Shown here piece after piece: positions 22,700 through 32,540 of a stretch of DNA of 64,000 nt (the first letter of the stretch is position 1; each line of letters begins with the position of its first letter). Under the pieces are notes generated by a model. That model worked only from the letters and a program-made list of their open reading frames with translations, was not told where the DNA came from and searched no databases. The stretch comes from Ashinkailepas kermadecensis (Eukaryota > Arthropoda > Thecostraca > Neolepadidae). Where the stretch lies: assembly GCA_034440615.1 (NCBI GenBank), contig JAOTOM010004117.1:22501-86500 (forward strand). Direction: 5' to 3'. The position numbers were made by a program, and so were the translations under genes.

Positions 22700-24085
22700 G
22701 TAGCGTATAAGGTCACAGTCATATATGACACCAGGGGTGGCGGAGCAGGGGTAGGCAGCTGCCCCTCCACCAAGCCAATAAGGTCACAGTCACCAGTCAT
22801 ATATGACACCAGGGGTGGCGGAGCAGGGGTAGGGAGCTGCCCCTCCACCAAGCCAATAAGGTCACAGTCACAGTCATATATGACACCAGGGGTGGCGGAG
22901 CAGGGGTAGGCAGCTGCCCCTCCACCAAGACAATAAGGTCACAGTCACCAGTCATATATGACACCAGGGGTGGCGGAGCAGGGGTAGGCAGCTGCCCCTC
23001 CACCAAGACAATAAGGTCACAGTCACCAGTCATATATGACACCAGGGGTGGCGGAGCAGGGGTAGGCAGCTGCCCCTCCACCAAGCCAATAAGGTCACAG
23101 TCACCAGTCATATATGACACCAGGGGTGGCGGAGCAGGGGTAGGCAGCTGCCCCTCCACCAAGCCAATAAGGTCACAGTCACCAGTCATATATGACACCA
23201 GGGGTGGCGGAGCAGGGGTAGGCAGCTGCCCCTCCACCAAGCCAATAAGGTCACAGTCACCAGTCATATATGACACCAGGGGTGGCGGAGCAGGGGTAGG
23301 CAGCTGCCCCTCCACCAAGCCAATAAGGTCACAGTCACCAGTCATATATGACACCAGGGGTGGCGGAGCAGGGGTAGGCAGCTGCCCCTCCACCAAGCCA
23401 ATAAGGTCACAGTCACCAGTCATATATGACACCAGGGGTGGCGGAGCAGGGGTAGGCAGCTGCCCCTCCACCAAGCCAATAAGGTCACAGTCACCAGTCA
23501 TATATGACACCAGGGGTGGCGGAGCAGGGGTAGGCAGCTGCCCCTCCACCAAGCCAATAAGGTCACAGTCACCAGTCATATATGACACCAGGGGTGGCGG
23601 AGCAGGGGTAGGCAGCTGCCCCTCCACCAAGCCAATAAGGTCACAGTCACCAGTCATATATGACACCAGGGGTGGCGGAGCAGGGGTAGGCAGCTGCCCC
23701 TCCACCAAGCCAATAAGGTCACAGTCACCAGTCATATATGACACCAGGGGTGGCGGAGCAGGGGTAGGGAGCTGCCCCTCCACCAAGCCAATAAGGTCAC
23801 AGTCACCAGTCATATATGACACCAGGGGTGGCGGAGCAGGGGTAGGCAGCTGCCCCTCCACCAAGACAATAAGGTCACAGTCACCAGTCATATATGACAC
23901 CAGGGGTGGCGGAGCAGGGGTAGGCAGCTGCCCCTCCACCAAGCCAATAAGGTCACAGTCACCAGTCATATATGACACCAGGGGTGGCGGAGCAGGGGTA
24001 GGCAGCTGCCCCTCCACCAAGACAATAAGGTCACAGTCACCAGTCATATATGACACCAGGGGTGGCGGAGCTGCCCCTCCACCAA
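22700..24085 (-). repeat. 78-bp minisatellite, about 17 copies
   Basis: The unit contains ATATATGACACCAGGGGTGG, GGAGCAGGGGTAGGCAGCTG and CCCCTCCACCAAGCCAATAA. Copies are almost identical; variant positions (GCC or GAC in CCAAGCCAAT, GGCAG or GGGAG) are shared by subsets of units. Since 78 is 26 codons, a 419-codon minus frame of a 26-residue repeat (VEGQLPTPAPPPLVSYMTG core) is open. No signal peptide, flanking domain or start context supports a protein. Confidence 0.97.
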
Positions 24086-25255
24086 GACAATCTTAGCATT
24101 CAACCTATGGCGCTGCATGGTAGATAATGCGTCTACAATGAGTGTTTGCGCCTCACTCTGACCAAGCGTGATAGCGCTCCCTGAATGTCGCCCTAAGTTG
24201 ACGGCACAATCTAGCACAAGGTACTAACTTGTAATAGCATGTCCGGAAGTCATAGCCTGTGCTATCAGGCCGAATAAGAGGAGAGGTACAGTGGCAGCAT
24301 TTGGTAAAAGGTCAACATGTCAAACTTAAATCGGCCACAACTGTGCTAACTTGGTATCGCACGGGACAGCTGGTGAACAGCGTCATGAAGCGTGCCCGCT
24401 CAAGGGTCTTAACCCAGGCCTCGTGCGCATTTTTCATCGGTATGTTAGCGGTATTTGCAGATGCGTAGCTAGCTCAGACAATTAACACAAGCTGAAAGCC
24501 ATTCAGTGGTAACAAACAAAACAGAACAGGAATCACCGCCATGCTGATGCGATAAATATGCCGGTGGTGACTGCTTTGTCCTGTGCAGGTCCTCTCGGCA
24601 GCTCCACGCGTAAAGCCAGCGGACCAAGTAACCATCAACACGACAGTGGAATCGAACGCATAATCCCGTAATACGTCGTCAGCTGACGGTTAGCTCCGTA
24701 ACGACTTGATCGGAGGGACAATTTGTGAGAGAATGCGGCGGCTTGGTCTGTGTGGCCGGCTGACGACACCAATTTCAGACAATCGTCTGCTATTGATATC
24801 GCTGCGCACTGGTCGTCATACCAGGCAACATCATGATGTTCCCTGCGCTCCCTGCGCTTTCGCCTTCGCAGACGGTTTATTGATTTCTCCAATAGTTTTG
24901 ATTATCGCTGATTCAGCCGAGTTATTACCTGACCAAGCGCACCACCATGATACCATCGAAAACGCAAACCGAGCAGAACATGCATCCACGTAATCCAGCT
25001 CCCACTGATGAAACCTGCATGGCGGGGTGGTCAAGCCATAGCAGAGAAACACAAGGTAAACCAGGCCTACATATACTGACTGATTCAAAGCCGGGCTTAT
25101 GCGCCGGAAATGGTACAGACGCACGGCAGCGGCGCCACTGGCTGGTTCACCGGGGTAGGTGGGGAACGAAGAAGAAGAACGTAAGGTAGCGCACGAGGTA
25201 ACAACTTATAAGTAGCATATAATCATATAAATCACATAAATCGGGTAGCATAACA
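24086..25255. other. Unassigned sequence
   Basis: Only short frames. The minus frame 24635-24892 begins with a basic RLRRRKRRERRE stretch but has no further recognisable features. No gene is supported. Confidence 0.5.
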
Positions 25256-25257
25256 TG

Positions 25258-25650
<393 letters not shown>

Positions 25651-26938
25651 ATTGGTATATTTAAGTAGACTCGCTGGGGTGCCCTCGTTCGCAGTCGAAC
25701 GTCATCAACATTACTGGCATTTGCTGCTCACACCCACAATTTTCAAAACCCTGGTATCCCCTATGGTCATGGCTCAGCATCCTCCCCGCACATTGGTTTC
25801 ATAAAAAGTCGGCGAGTTGGATCATTTCAAGAAACCAAAAGCCGACAAGCATCTAGCTTCCCGATTCCCACGTCTAGTTTCACGAATAATTGGTAGTGGA
25901 GATGAGATTAATCCAAAATGTGTTCAACTTCCATGAACAGTTCATACATCATTAGTCGAGGTTGCCTCCCGAAGTTTTCCGACACATCCCTCCGGCGTCT
26001 TTGAATACGTGGTGCTTCGGAGCTGGTGCTTTTTGTATAATTTAAAATATCCAACGGTGCTCAAATAAATCGAGGTGGTGTTCACGCACCACCTGCTAGC
26101 ACGCAAATTCACACATGGGTGCCATGTCATGCAGGATGGCCCAACATGGCAAGGATGTAGCCGAACGCCGTTCGTCAGAACCCCTTCACAAATTGTCGGC
26201 GCCGGGTGGTGTACCAGCAGTTGCGGCAGCCGCCCCGACACTACGTCGTCGTCGACGGGCGAGGGGGAGATGGAGGGAGTGAGGGAGGGTGCGTGGTGCC
26301 ACCTGCACTGGCGGACCAGTCAAATGCGGCATTTTTCTCGCGCCACGAGGCGCGGCGCCTCAGAAATACGAGCCGATGGCGTGGCGGCTGAGCGTGATTG
26401 ATCGGGGCGCGATGGGCCGTGACCTGGCCCCCTGGTGGTGACCTGACGGTGACGGCGGCGCACACACTGGCCGCCCTGTCCGCTGATGTATCGGTTACAG
26501 GCCACGGCAGATAGGGGCAAACATATCGGCTTACCGACGCAGCTGAAGTGAAATGTCGTCACCGGGCAAAGGACGTGGTGAGCGACAAATGGAACGGGAA
26601 CGTCGCCCACCCACTATTTAGCGGGCTCTCAAATCTATTGCTTATTGTGCCCACTGTTGATAGACCAAAGACCATTTCCACACTGATCGCAATTATAGCT
26701 ATCAAACGGTTGCCTGACAAAAGGCGATACAACATGATGAAACATGATGATTGTCTGCCGTATGCAATGATTGCCGGCACATTTTTCTTTGAGCTTCCAT
26801 CAAGGCGGCTAGGAGGGTTTCGACCAAGGCGGCTAGGAGGACTTCCATCAAGGCAGGAGGACGAGGAAGAGCCATAAGACATGCGTCGCGGAGTGTGGGT
26901 TCGGTCCCACAAGGCCTCCATTCCAGTTGGGCATCTCG
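25651..26938. other. Unassigned sequence
   Basis: 26,200-26,500 is GC-rich with overlapping frames but without domains. A local repeat of AAGGCGGCTAGGAGG type occurs at 26801-26860. No exon is supported. Confidence 0.5.
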
Positions 26939-26942
26939 TTAA

Positions 26943-27898
26943 CACGCGCCCTGGGGGGGCCTCTGAAAATTACGCGCACTGGAGGGGGGGGGGGGCGGAT
27001 TCCGCACCCCTAAGATCTCGGCTCCTATTAAAGCTGGGGTAACTGGAGTAACTGCACTCTATTGTGTGCAAATTTCATGACCTTAGGTCAATGTCTTCGA
27101 GGTCAAATGAGATCACATATGTCGAAAGTTTCTGGTTTCGCTTGTCATTGTTATTGATCGCTGTGATTGTGTTTAAATGCTCAAAAATGGGCATTAATGA
27201 TGTTTTGCACATTACTAATGATGCAATACAGATGCTTGACCCGGCATTTGACCTCAGGCCACAGGTCATATACCAGTACTTTATCAGGTCAGTTACCTGT
27301 TCCAGTTACCGGAACCGGGTAGCCGGCCCGACTGCTCCGTCGGGCGGCTCTGCGCAATCGGCTTCGCGAAGAAAGGACTGAAGTACATGAATAAAGTATG
27401 GAAACGCTTAGGTACACAATGACAAACAGTAGTTTTCAGGATGTGTAGGGAGTAGCATGCAAAGTGGCATCAATCGCATGACAGTCATTTGCATTTATGA
27501 CAACATTCAGTTAACCAAGTTTGGTTCCATTAACCTGTCATGAACTTGACTTGACTTGACCTCGGTGACCTAACATGACCCTGAAACTATGTAGCATAAC
27601 AATATACATCAAACAAGTCGCTAGTGTTGCCAAGAACATTTCCATTTTGCCAATATACGGGAAGCGCATCAGCGCCGATTTTTGTGATCTGGCGCTACGA
27701 AACGTTTTGATTTTAACGCCGTCTAACTCGAAAAAAAAACTCGGCCGATTTTCGTTTTTCTTACTTTAAACGACGCGCCGGACATTTCTCAGCAGGTACG
27801 CAAAAATTGCATATATCGACCGGTACAATCTGGAGTTATATACGAAAAACCGGAGGGGTGGGCGGATTTCGCCCCCCCCCCCCTCTCCAGTGCGGGTG
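26943..27898 (+). mobile_element. TTAA-flanked non-autonomous DNA transposon, copy A
   Basis: A 956-bp element flanked on both sides by TTAA (26939-26942 and 27899-27902). Ends read CACGCGCCCTGG and, inverted, CACCCGCACTGGAG. Subterminal C/G-runs (GGAGGGGGGGGGGGCGGATT and GGGCGGATTTCGCCCC) lie inside. Its full length is homologous, in reverse orientation, to 49617-50542. It has no transposase. TTAA target duplication is the hallmark of the piggyBac superfamily, so it is probably a piggyBac-mobilised MITE-like element; the superfamily is inferred from the target site only. Confidence 0.85.
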
Positions 27899-27902
27899 TT
27901 AA

Positions 27903-28673
27903 GTTAAGCCAGCAGCCGAACAAGGCAGGATCTCACCTACCTGGGCTATACCGGCGCATTGACTACACGACACACTTCCGATAAACATATTGCCGTTGAA
28001 TTGGACTTCCCTGATCAGATCGTCCATTCGCCTGAGGACAAGTCCAGTACATGCTATGGTTAATTTAACTTAAAAAGTCGTCAGTGATTATATTGGTGAA
28101 CTGGAATACCTAAGCGAAGGAGGATAAATACTAGAGGAACAGCATAACGTTCCCGAAAGTATATACTCGATCAGTACCAATACATCCCAAGTATGGACAT
28201 GACAGTTAATGGCGACTTAACGCATAAAATTGATGCCACATAGTCGCCGCATAATGGATCAAACCTACTTATAATGAGCATTTTATTGGAAGTACGAAGT
28301 TCCTGCTTTCCAAGTTCTAGACATCGCCCAAGATACACAACATTATGGCACATTCAAATAGAGGAATTCGATTTGTACTCGAGGAAATATTATTGGTGAC
28401 CGATGCTGCAACGTGCCGTGGATGTAGAAATCGACAGATTACGCAGTGATTAGAAACGACCTTTATTTCGCGTTCAAAGTTGATTGAGCTTCATGATGCT
28501 TAAGTGGAAGTTTTGTCACAGTGGGAAAAACACGCAAACACCAAATTGCTCGTTTATCTACTCATCTTATCAAGTACAATTCCGTCGAACATCTTAGTTT
28601 CTTTCGCATGTTCTTGTTTCGCTTCAGTTTGAGAGACAGTCAGTTATTCATGCATTGATACCCGGAATCTTAC
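27903..28673. other. Unassigned sequence
   Basis: AT-rich, short frames only. It lies just downstream (minus strand) of the last candidate exon of the SIX4/5 gene and may be intron. Confidence 0.5.
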
Positions 28674-29000
28674 TTGCAGTCATTAGCGCTTCAGCTCGGC
28701 CAAATCGCCATCGTCGGCTAAATACTGCAGCCAGCGCGTCCTGGGCCTCCACCAGGACTGGCTGCATCTGGGCCAGCCCGCTCTGAGAATCTGTACGAAC
28801 AATGCCTCCACCCACGTCTGCCGCCTGCCCGTACAGGGGCCCAACTGCCGCCTTGGTGCTGGACGGCAACATCCAATATTCCAGGTATCGACATATTGGA
28901 GAATGCTTGAGACTCGGCTGTAGTGCTGGTCTGGTGTAGCCGACAGCGCTGACCGAGTCGGGCAGAGCCACAGGCAGGCAGGCCAATGTATCGCCTGTGG
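28674..29000 (-). CDS. Candidate internal exon downstream of the SIX4/5 homeodomain exon
   Basis: On the minus strand a pyrimidine-rich acceptor (CTTCCACCCACCGTGGCAG) at 29001-29002 and a strong donor (TGCAA then GTAAGATTCC, exon end 28674) bound a GC-rich stretch. One frame is open throughout, including the residues GGGIVRTDSQSGLAQMQ and VLVEAQDALAAVF. The Q/S-rich, low-Cys composition would suit the C-terminal region of a SIX4/5 protein, and it lies on the same strand 0.8 kb downstream of the homeodomain exon. However, that exon ends in phase 2, whereas this frame needs a phase-1 partner, so an unseen exon or a different gene is required. No family match is claimed. Confidence 0.4.
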
Positions 29001-29169
29001 CTGCCACGGTGGGTGGAAGCTATCACTAAGCTGTTGCATCAGCAGTTCTTCTCCGAACGGATTCATTGAACCAGCCAACCGGATTGAAGTCCCGGCAGGT
29101 CTCGCGGTTTTACGAGTACCGGGTGGCGAACTCCTTTCTGTTTTTATGCTTTCATATTAATATTCGTTT

Positions 29170-29570
29170 ACAGTTAGGTAGCGTCTGGGCTGGGCAGGAC
29201 TGAATTGGATTTGACTCGACTAAACTGAGATGGGCTAGAGTATGCTGTAGTGGGCTGGACTAGGCTCTTGTGGGCTGGGCTGACCTGGACTGAACTGAAC
29301 TGAACTTGGATGGGCTGGGCTGGACTTGGCTGTGTTGGGCTGAACTGGACTGAGATGGGCTGGGTTGGACTAGGCTGTGGTGGGCTAAACTGGATTGGAC
29401 TGGACTGGACTGGACTGAATTGGGATGGGCTGTGCTGGACTAGGCTGTGGTGGACTGAACTGGACCGGGATGGGCTGGGTTGGACTAGGCTGTGGTGGGC
29501 TATACTGGATTGTACTGAACTGGAATGAACTGCACTGGGATGTGCTGGAGTAGGCTGACGGTGCTGAGAT
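29170..29570 (-). repeat. Degenerate GGACTGGGCTGAACT-type repeat
   Basis: Short diverged units based on TGGACT/GGGCTG/TGAACT fill about 400 bases and give a 141-codon minus frame rich in Ser, Pro and Gln. The pentamer family also occurs at 32900-33780 and 34070-34320 around the same gene. It lies between the homeodomain exon and the next candidate exon, so it is most simply intronic, though an S/P/Q-rich coding segment cannot be excluded. Confidence 0.7.
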
Positions 29571-29813
29571 GAGCTGGGCGGCCCACCGGAGGCCATCACG
29601 AGCCGCCATCAAATACCTGAGCCCTGTGACTCGGACAGCATCCGTTGTCTATCAGCGCATCAGAAGACACAGTGACCTATCACGCCTTCCCCTCCATCGC
29701 GGCAGGTGGCAGGTGGCAGGTGGCAGGTGGCATTTGTGACACCACTTGCGATCCTACTTTAGTCGCGGCTCGCCGGACACGTTTCGCAAACACAGTTGCA
29801 TCACGGTTCTCAC

Positions 29814-29965
29814 CTCTTGACCTGCGTCATATTTGGCGGCAGCTCCCTGTTCTGAGTTTTATCTCGTTGTCGTCTGTTCTTGAACCAGTTGGAAACCTGA
29901 GTCGTGCTGAGCTTGGTCTGCTGTGCCAGCTCGCCTTTCTCCGTCGGTGTCGGATAGCGATTCAC
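29814..29965 (-). CDS. six4/5: SIX4/5-type homeobox gene, homeodomain helices 2-3 exon
   Basis: The exon starts after an acceptor TTGTTGTTACCCGCAG (first base 29965, phase 0) and ends at AAGAG then GTGAGAACC (29814, phase 2). It encodes [17 protein letters not shown], then the recognition helix [16 protein letters not shown], including the invariant W-F-x-N-x-R core, and a short basic extension ending TQVKR. NRYPTP followed by [15 protein letters not shown] is diagnostic of the SIX family and closest to SIX4/5; SIX1/2 and SIX3/6 have NPYP at that place. The product is a sequence-specific nuclear transcription factor. The 152-base exon joins exactly in phase to 31205-31326. Confidence 0.93.
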
Positions 29966-30033
29966 CTGCGGGTAACAACAATACAACTGATGTGTGAATA
30001 GCCCCATATCGGAAACCCTCAGTCACGAAGCGA

Positions 30034-30110
30034 ACTGCTACTGTGCGAACTGCTACTGTGCGAACTGCTACTGTGCGAACTGCTACTGCGCGAACTGCTA
30101 CTGCTACCCG
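30034..30110 (+). repeat. 15-bp minisatellite in a SIX4/5 intron
   Basis: TGCGAACTGCTACTG is repeated about five times with near identity. It lies in the 1.24-kb intron between the two homeodomain exons (29966-31204). The rest of that intron shows no further feature. Confidence 0.95.
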
Positions 30111-31204
30111 AACCGCACAACTTGGGCTGAGCCCATGCGGGGTTTCACTTCCTCCCATGTATGGCTGCCACAGACAGCATGGGCTCAGCCACCGCTGGCA
30201 TGGCGGTGCTTGAGGTCCGACCGTGTCTGCCCGAGCGGAGTCCGGTATGTTTTGTATGGATTGTGCCAACATGGAACCTCAGGTTGGCGTTCCATTTTCT
30301 ACGCCAACCAAAACCCAATCAATGCTCTGTCCAAGTTTTATACTTGAGCAGAACCAATGTCAGTCCGATTGAATCTCAATCAGAATTGCTGGCTGGGAGG
30401 TCATCAGTGGCATCTTCAGGGCAAGCATATTAGGTAATTAAGTCTGTTGAAATGATTGCGTGATCGATAAGTTTGTATTGCATTCCAAAATATGAGATAT
30501 TGGTGAGCGTTCAACAAGTAGATTACAAGTGAGGAAGCTTATGCTAATATAATTGAAGTCAATTTATCAAGGGTAATCAAAATATCTTCTTTTTTTACTT
30601 CCTTCCGGTCGGTGATGTCAGACATGACCCACGAGGGCAACCTTTACAACTGAGGAGACCACATTGTCGATTACATCGACGCAGTGTATATTTTGTTACA
30701 TATATTAAGCTGGTATTGGAACAACGTTCCTCAGATTTGCACATGTGCACCCGAGACATATATATAATCGACCAAGGTGATATTGCATTTCGAGTGTTGG
30801 CTGGTGTAGGGCCTATTTGTTTGGTGTTCAATACCACATTAACAGCTTCTGGTTGTTGTTGTCCTTGTTGACGAGGACGTGATGGTGGATTTCCCAGCAC
30901 AAGATTGCTTGGTTTCACATGCTTGAAAGGGTTCCCGGTGACCGTCGGATGTAGACAATATATTTATATATACAGAAATCATGATTACAGTATGACTTAC
31001 AAATTTCCAACATGTTCCTTTGCATCCCTAAATCAGACTTACACTAATGTCCAGTAAATAAATCCTTTTCGAAGGAAATCGTCCGAGCCAAGAATTTTCA
31101 GGTTGTTCGCAACCCATACAAATCAGTAATATATGCGTACCACCACTTTTGCATGTGCATACACACTGTACAACGGAGCGGACACTGGCGCAAGCAAGTC
31201 TCAC

Positions 31205-31326
31205 CACATAAAAATCCTGCAACTTCTTCCTGTCCTTGTCTTTGAAGCAGTACAGCATCTCTTCTCCGTCCCAGATGGTTCGCGGCAGGGGGAACTTCTT
31301 CCTGATCCGGTACTGGTCCACCGCCA
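31205..31326 (-). CDS. six4/5: SIX4/5-type homeobox gene, SIX/homeodomain junction exon
   Basis: This 122-base exon encodes, after one split codon, [18 protein letters not shown] followed by [18 protein letters not shown] and DFYV. The [11 protein letters not shown] block is the signature at the start of SIX homeodomains. It begins at an acceptor TTTGTGTTTGACAG (exon base 31326) and ends at TATGTG then GTGAGACTTG (31205, phase 0). Joined to the exon before (CTA G, phase 1) it gives K-L-V-A-V-D-Q-Y, matching the R-P-L-G-A-V-D-K-Y of other SIX4/5 proteins without a gap. Joined to the next exon it gives DFYVVNRYP with the family's spacing. The acceptor and first 22 exon bases are tandemly repeated upstream (see 31327-31470). 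Confidence 0.93.
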
Positions 31327-31465
31327 CTGTCAAACACAAACTGATCCGGTAATGGTCCATCGCCACTGTCAAACACAAACTGATCCGGTAATGGTCCATC
31401 GCCACTGTCAAACACAAACTGATCCGGTACTGGTCAACCGCTACTGTCAGACACAAACTGATCCG
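31305..31465 (-). repeat. 39-bp tandem repeat carrying four copies of a splice acceptor
   Basis: The minus-strand unit (TGGCGATGGACCATTACCGG ending in a TTTGTGTTTGACAG acceptor) is present about four times. Equivalent exon starts fall at 31326, 31365, 31404 and 31443, exactly 39 bases apart. Each unit contains the acceptor and the first 22 bases of the SIX4/5 exon. The intermediate units differ slightly (GATGGACCATTAC against GGTGGACCAGTAC). The unit is 13 codons and open, so use of an upstream acceptor would insert 13, 26 or 39 residues in frame. Confidence 0.92.
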
Positions 31466-31636
31466 ATACTATCTGGTATCACTACCTCACTTCTAATCAA
31501 CCTGTTGGACATGCACCAGACCTCATATTTCTGAATGCAATATAACCTTTATAGATCCAGAATCGCAGTCATGTCAATAGACGTAGTTATTTACTTTGCT
31601 ACTTTTTCCCCGAAGTTCACACTGCTGGTGCCTTAC

Positions 31637-32022
31637 CTAGCTTCTTGTTCCGAATGTTACGCTGTTCAGCGTATCGGGACTGGTACCAGAGCTTCTGCAG
31701 CTCGCTATGGTACTTGGAGTCGAACGATTGCGACTCGAGGATGTGGTAGACCTTCTTGAAGTCGCCTCGCTGGAACGCGTCGTGCACGGTTGCCCGACAC
31801 AGCATCTGAGAGCTGAAGTCGCCGCGCTTGACAGTTGTATGTGCCAGAATCGAGCCGAGACGACGAAAGTCGCGCCGCTCCAGTAGCAAGTACAAAATGC
31901 AGTCCACCTGAGAGTGGATGATGAAGGTTACCTCATTGTCACGGATGGCATAGAGGCTCAACGGGGAAACGATTTTCAGCCCATCCAGCTGCTCACTTCC
32001 ATAGGCTATTGGGGAGCCTTCT
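31637..32022 (-). CDS. six4/5: SIX4/5-type homeobox gene, SIX-domain exon (5' edge uncertain)
   Basis: The minus-strand frame encodes a diverged SIX domain: HSQVDCILYLLLERRDF near its start, then LCRATVHDAFQRGDFKKV, YHILESQSFDSKYHSELQ and KLWYQSRYAEQRNIRNKKL. The ILES-x-SF ... LQ-LWY-ARY pattern is characteristic of SIX4/5. The domain mediates protein partner binding (Eya-type co-activators in known family members) and supports DNA binding. It ends at a strong donor CTAG then GTAAGGCA (exon end 31637, phase 1). There is no in-frame ATG before the domain, so this is an internal exon; acceptors ending GCAAACAG (exon base 32022) or further upstream up to the in-frame stop at 32205 are possible. 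The N-terminal half is unusually diverged from better known SIX4/5 proteins. Confidence 0.88.
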
Positions 32023-32094
32023 CTGTTTGCTACGATCGAGGGCGAAGCCCGAATGTATCTACAACCGTGTGTACCGAGTGACAAAGTTAATCTG

Positions 32095-32540
32095 GCCGCT
32101 CCAGTCAGGTACAGCCCGGCAACAGCCAGGTACAGCCCGGCAACAGCCAGGTACAGCCAGACAAAGTTAATCTGGCCGCTCCAGCCAGGTACAGCCAGAC
32201 AAAGTTAATATGGCCGCTCCAGCCAGGTACAGCCCGGCAACAGCCAGGTACAGCCAGACAAAGTTAATCTGGCCGCTCCAGCCAGGTACAGTCCGGCAAC
32301 AGCCAGGTACAGCCAGACAAAGTTAATCTGGCCGCTCCAGCCAGGTACAGCCCGGCAACAGCCAGGTACAGCCCGGCAACAGCCAGGTATAGCCTCTGGC
32401 CGCCCCAGCCAGGTACAGCCCGGCAACAGCCAGGTACAGCCAGGTACAGCCAGACAAAGTTAATATGGCCGCTCCAGCCAAGTACAGCCCGGCAACAGCC
32501 AGGTATAGCCTCTGGCCGCCCCAGCCAGGTACATACAGCC
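32095..32540 (+). repeat. ~21/62-bp minisatellite next to the SIX-domain exon
   Basis: Units built from CCAGGTACAGCCCGGCAACAG and CCAGACAAAGTTAATCTGGC alternate irregularly through 440 bases. The array starts only about 75 bases from the upstream edge of the SIX-domain exon, so it lies in the preceding intron. Confidence 0.95.

Noticed and set aside
22797..24056. 419-codon minus-strand ORF
   Set aside because: It is a pure translation of a 78-bp minisatellite (26 codons), without start context, signal peptide or flanking domain.
29174..29599. 141-codon S/P/Q-rich minus frame as a SIX4/5 C-terminal exon
   Set aside because: Derived from a degenerate pentamer repeat that also occurs in clearly non-coding positions around the gene; lacks clear splice borders. 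Kept as a repeat, possibility noted.
31028..31456. Single continuous 142-codon ORF over the SIX4/5 junction exon as the real exon extent
   Set aside because: Family alignment and splice sites define 31205-31326; the additional upstream codons are the 39-bp tandem units and the downstream codons read into the intron.
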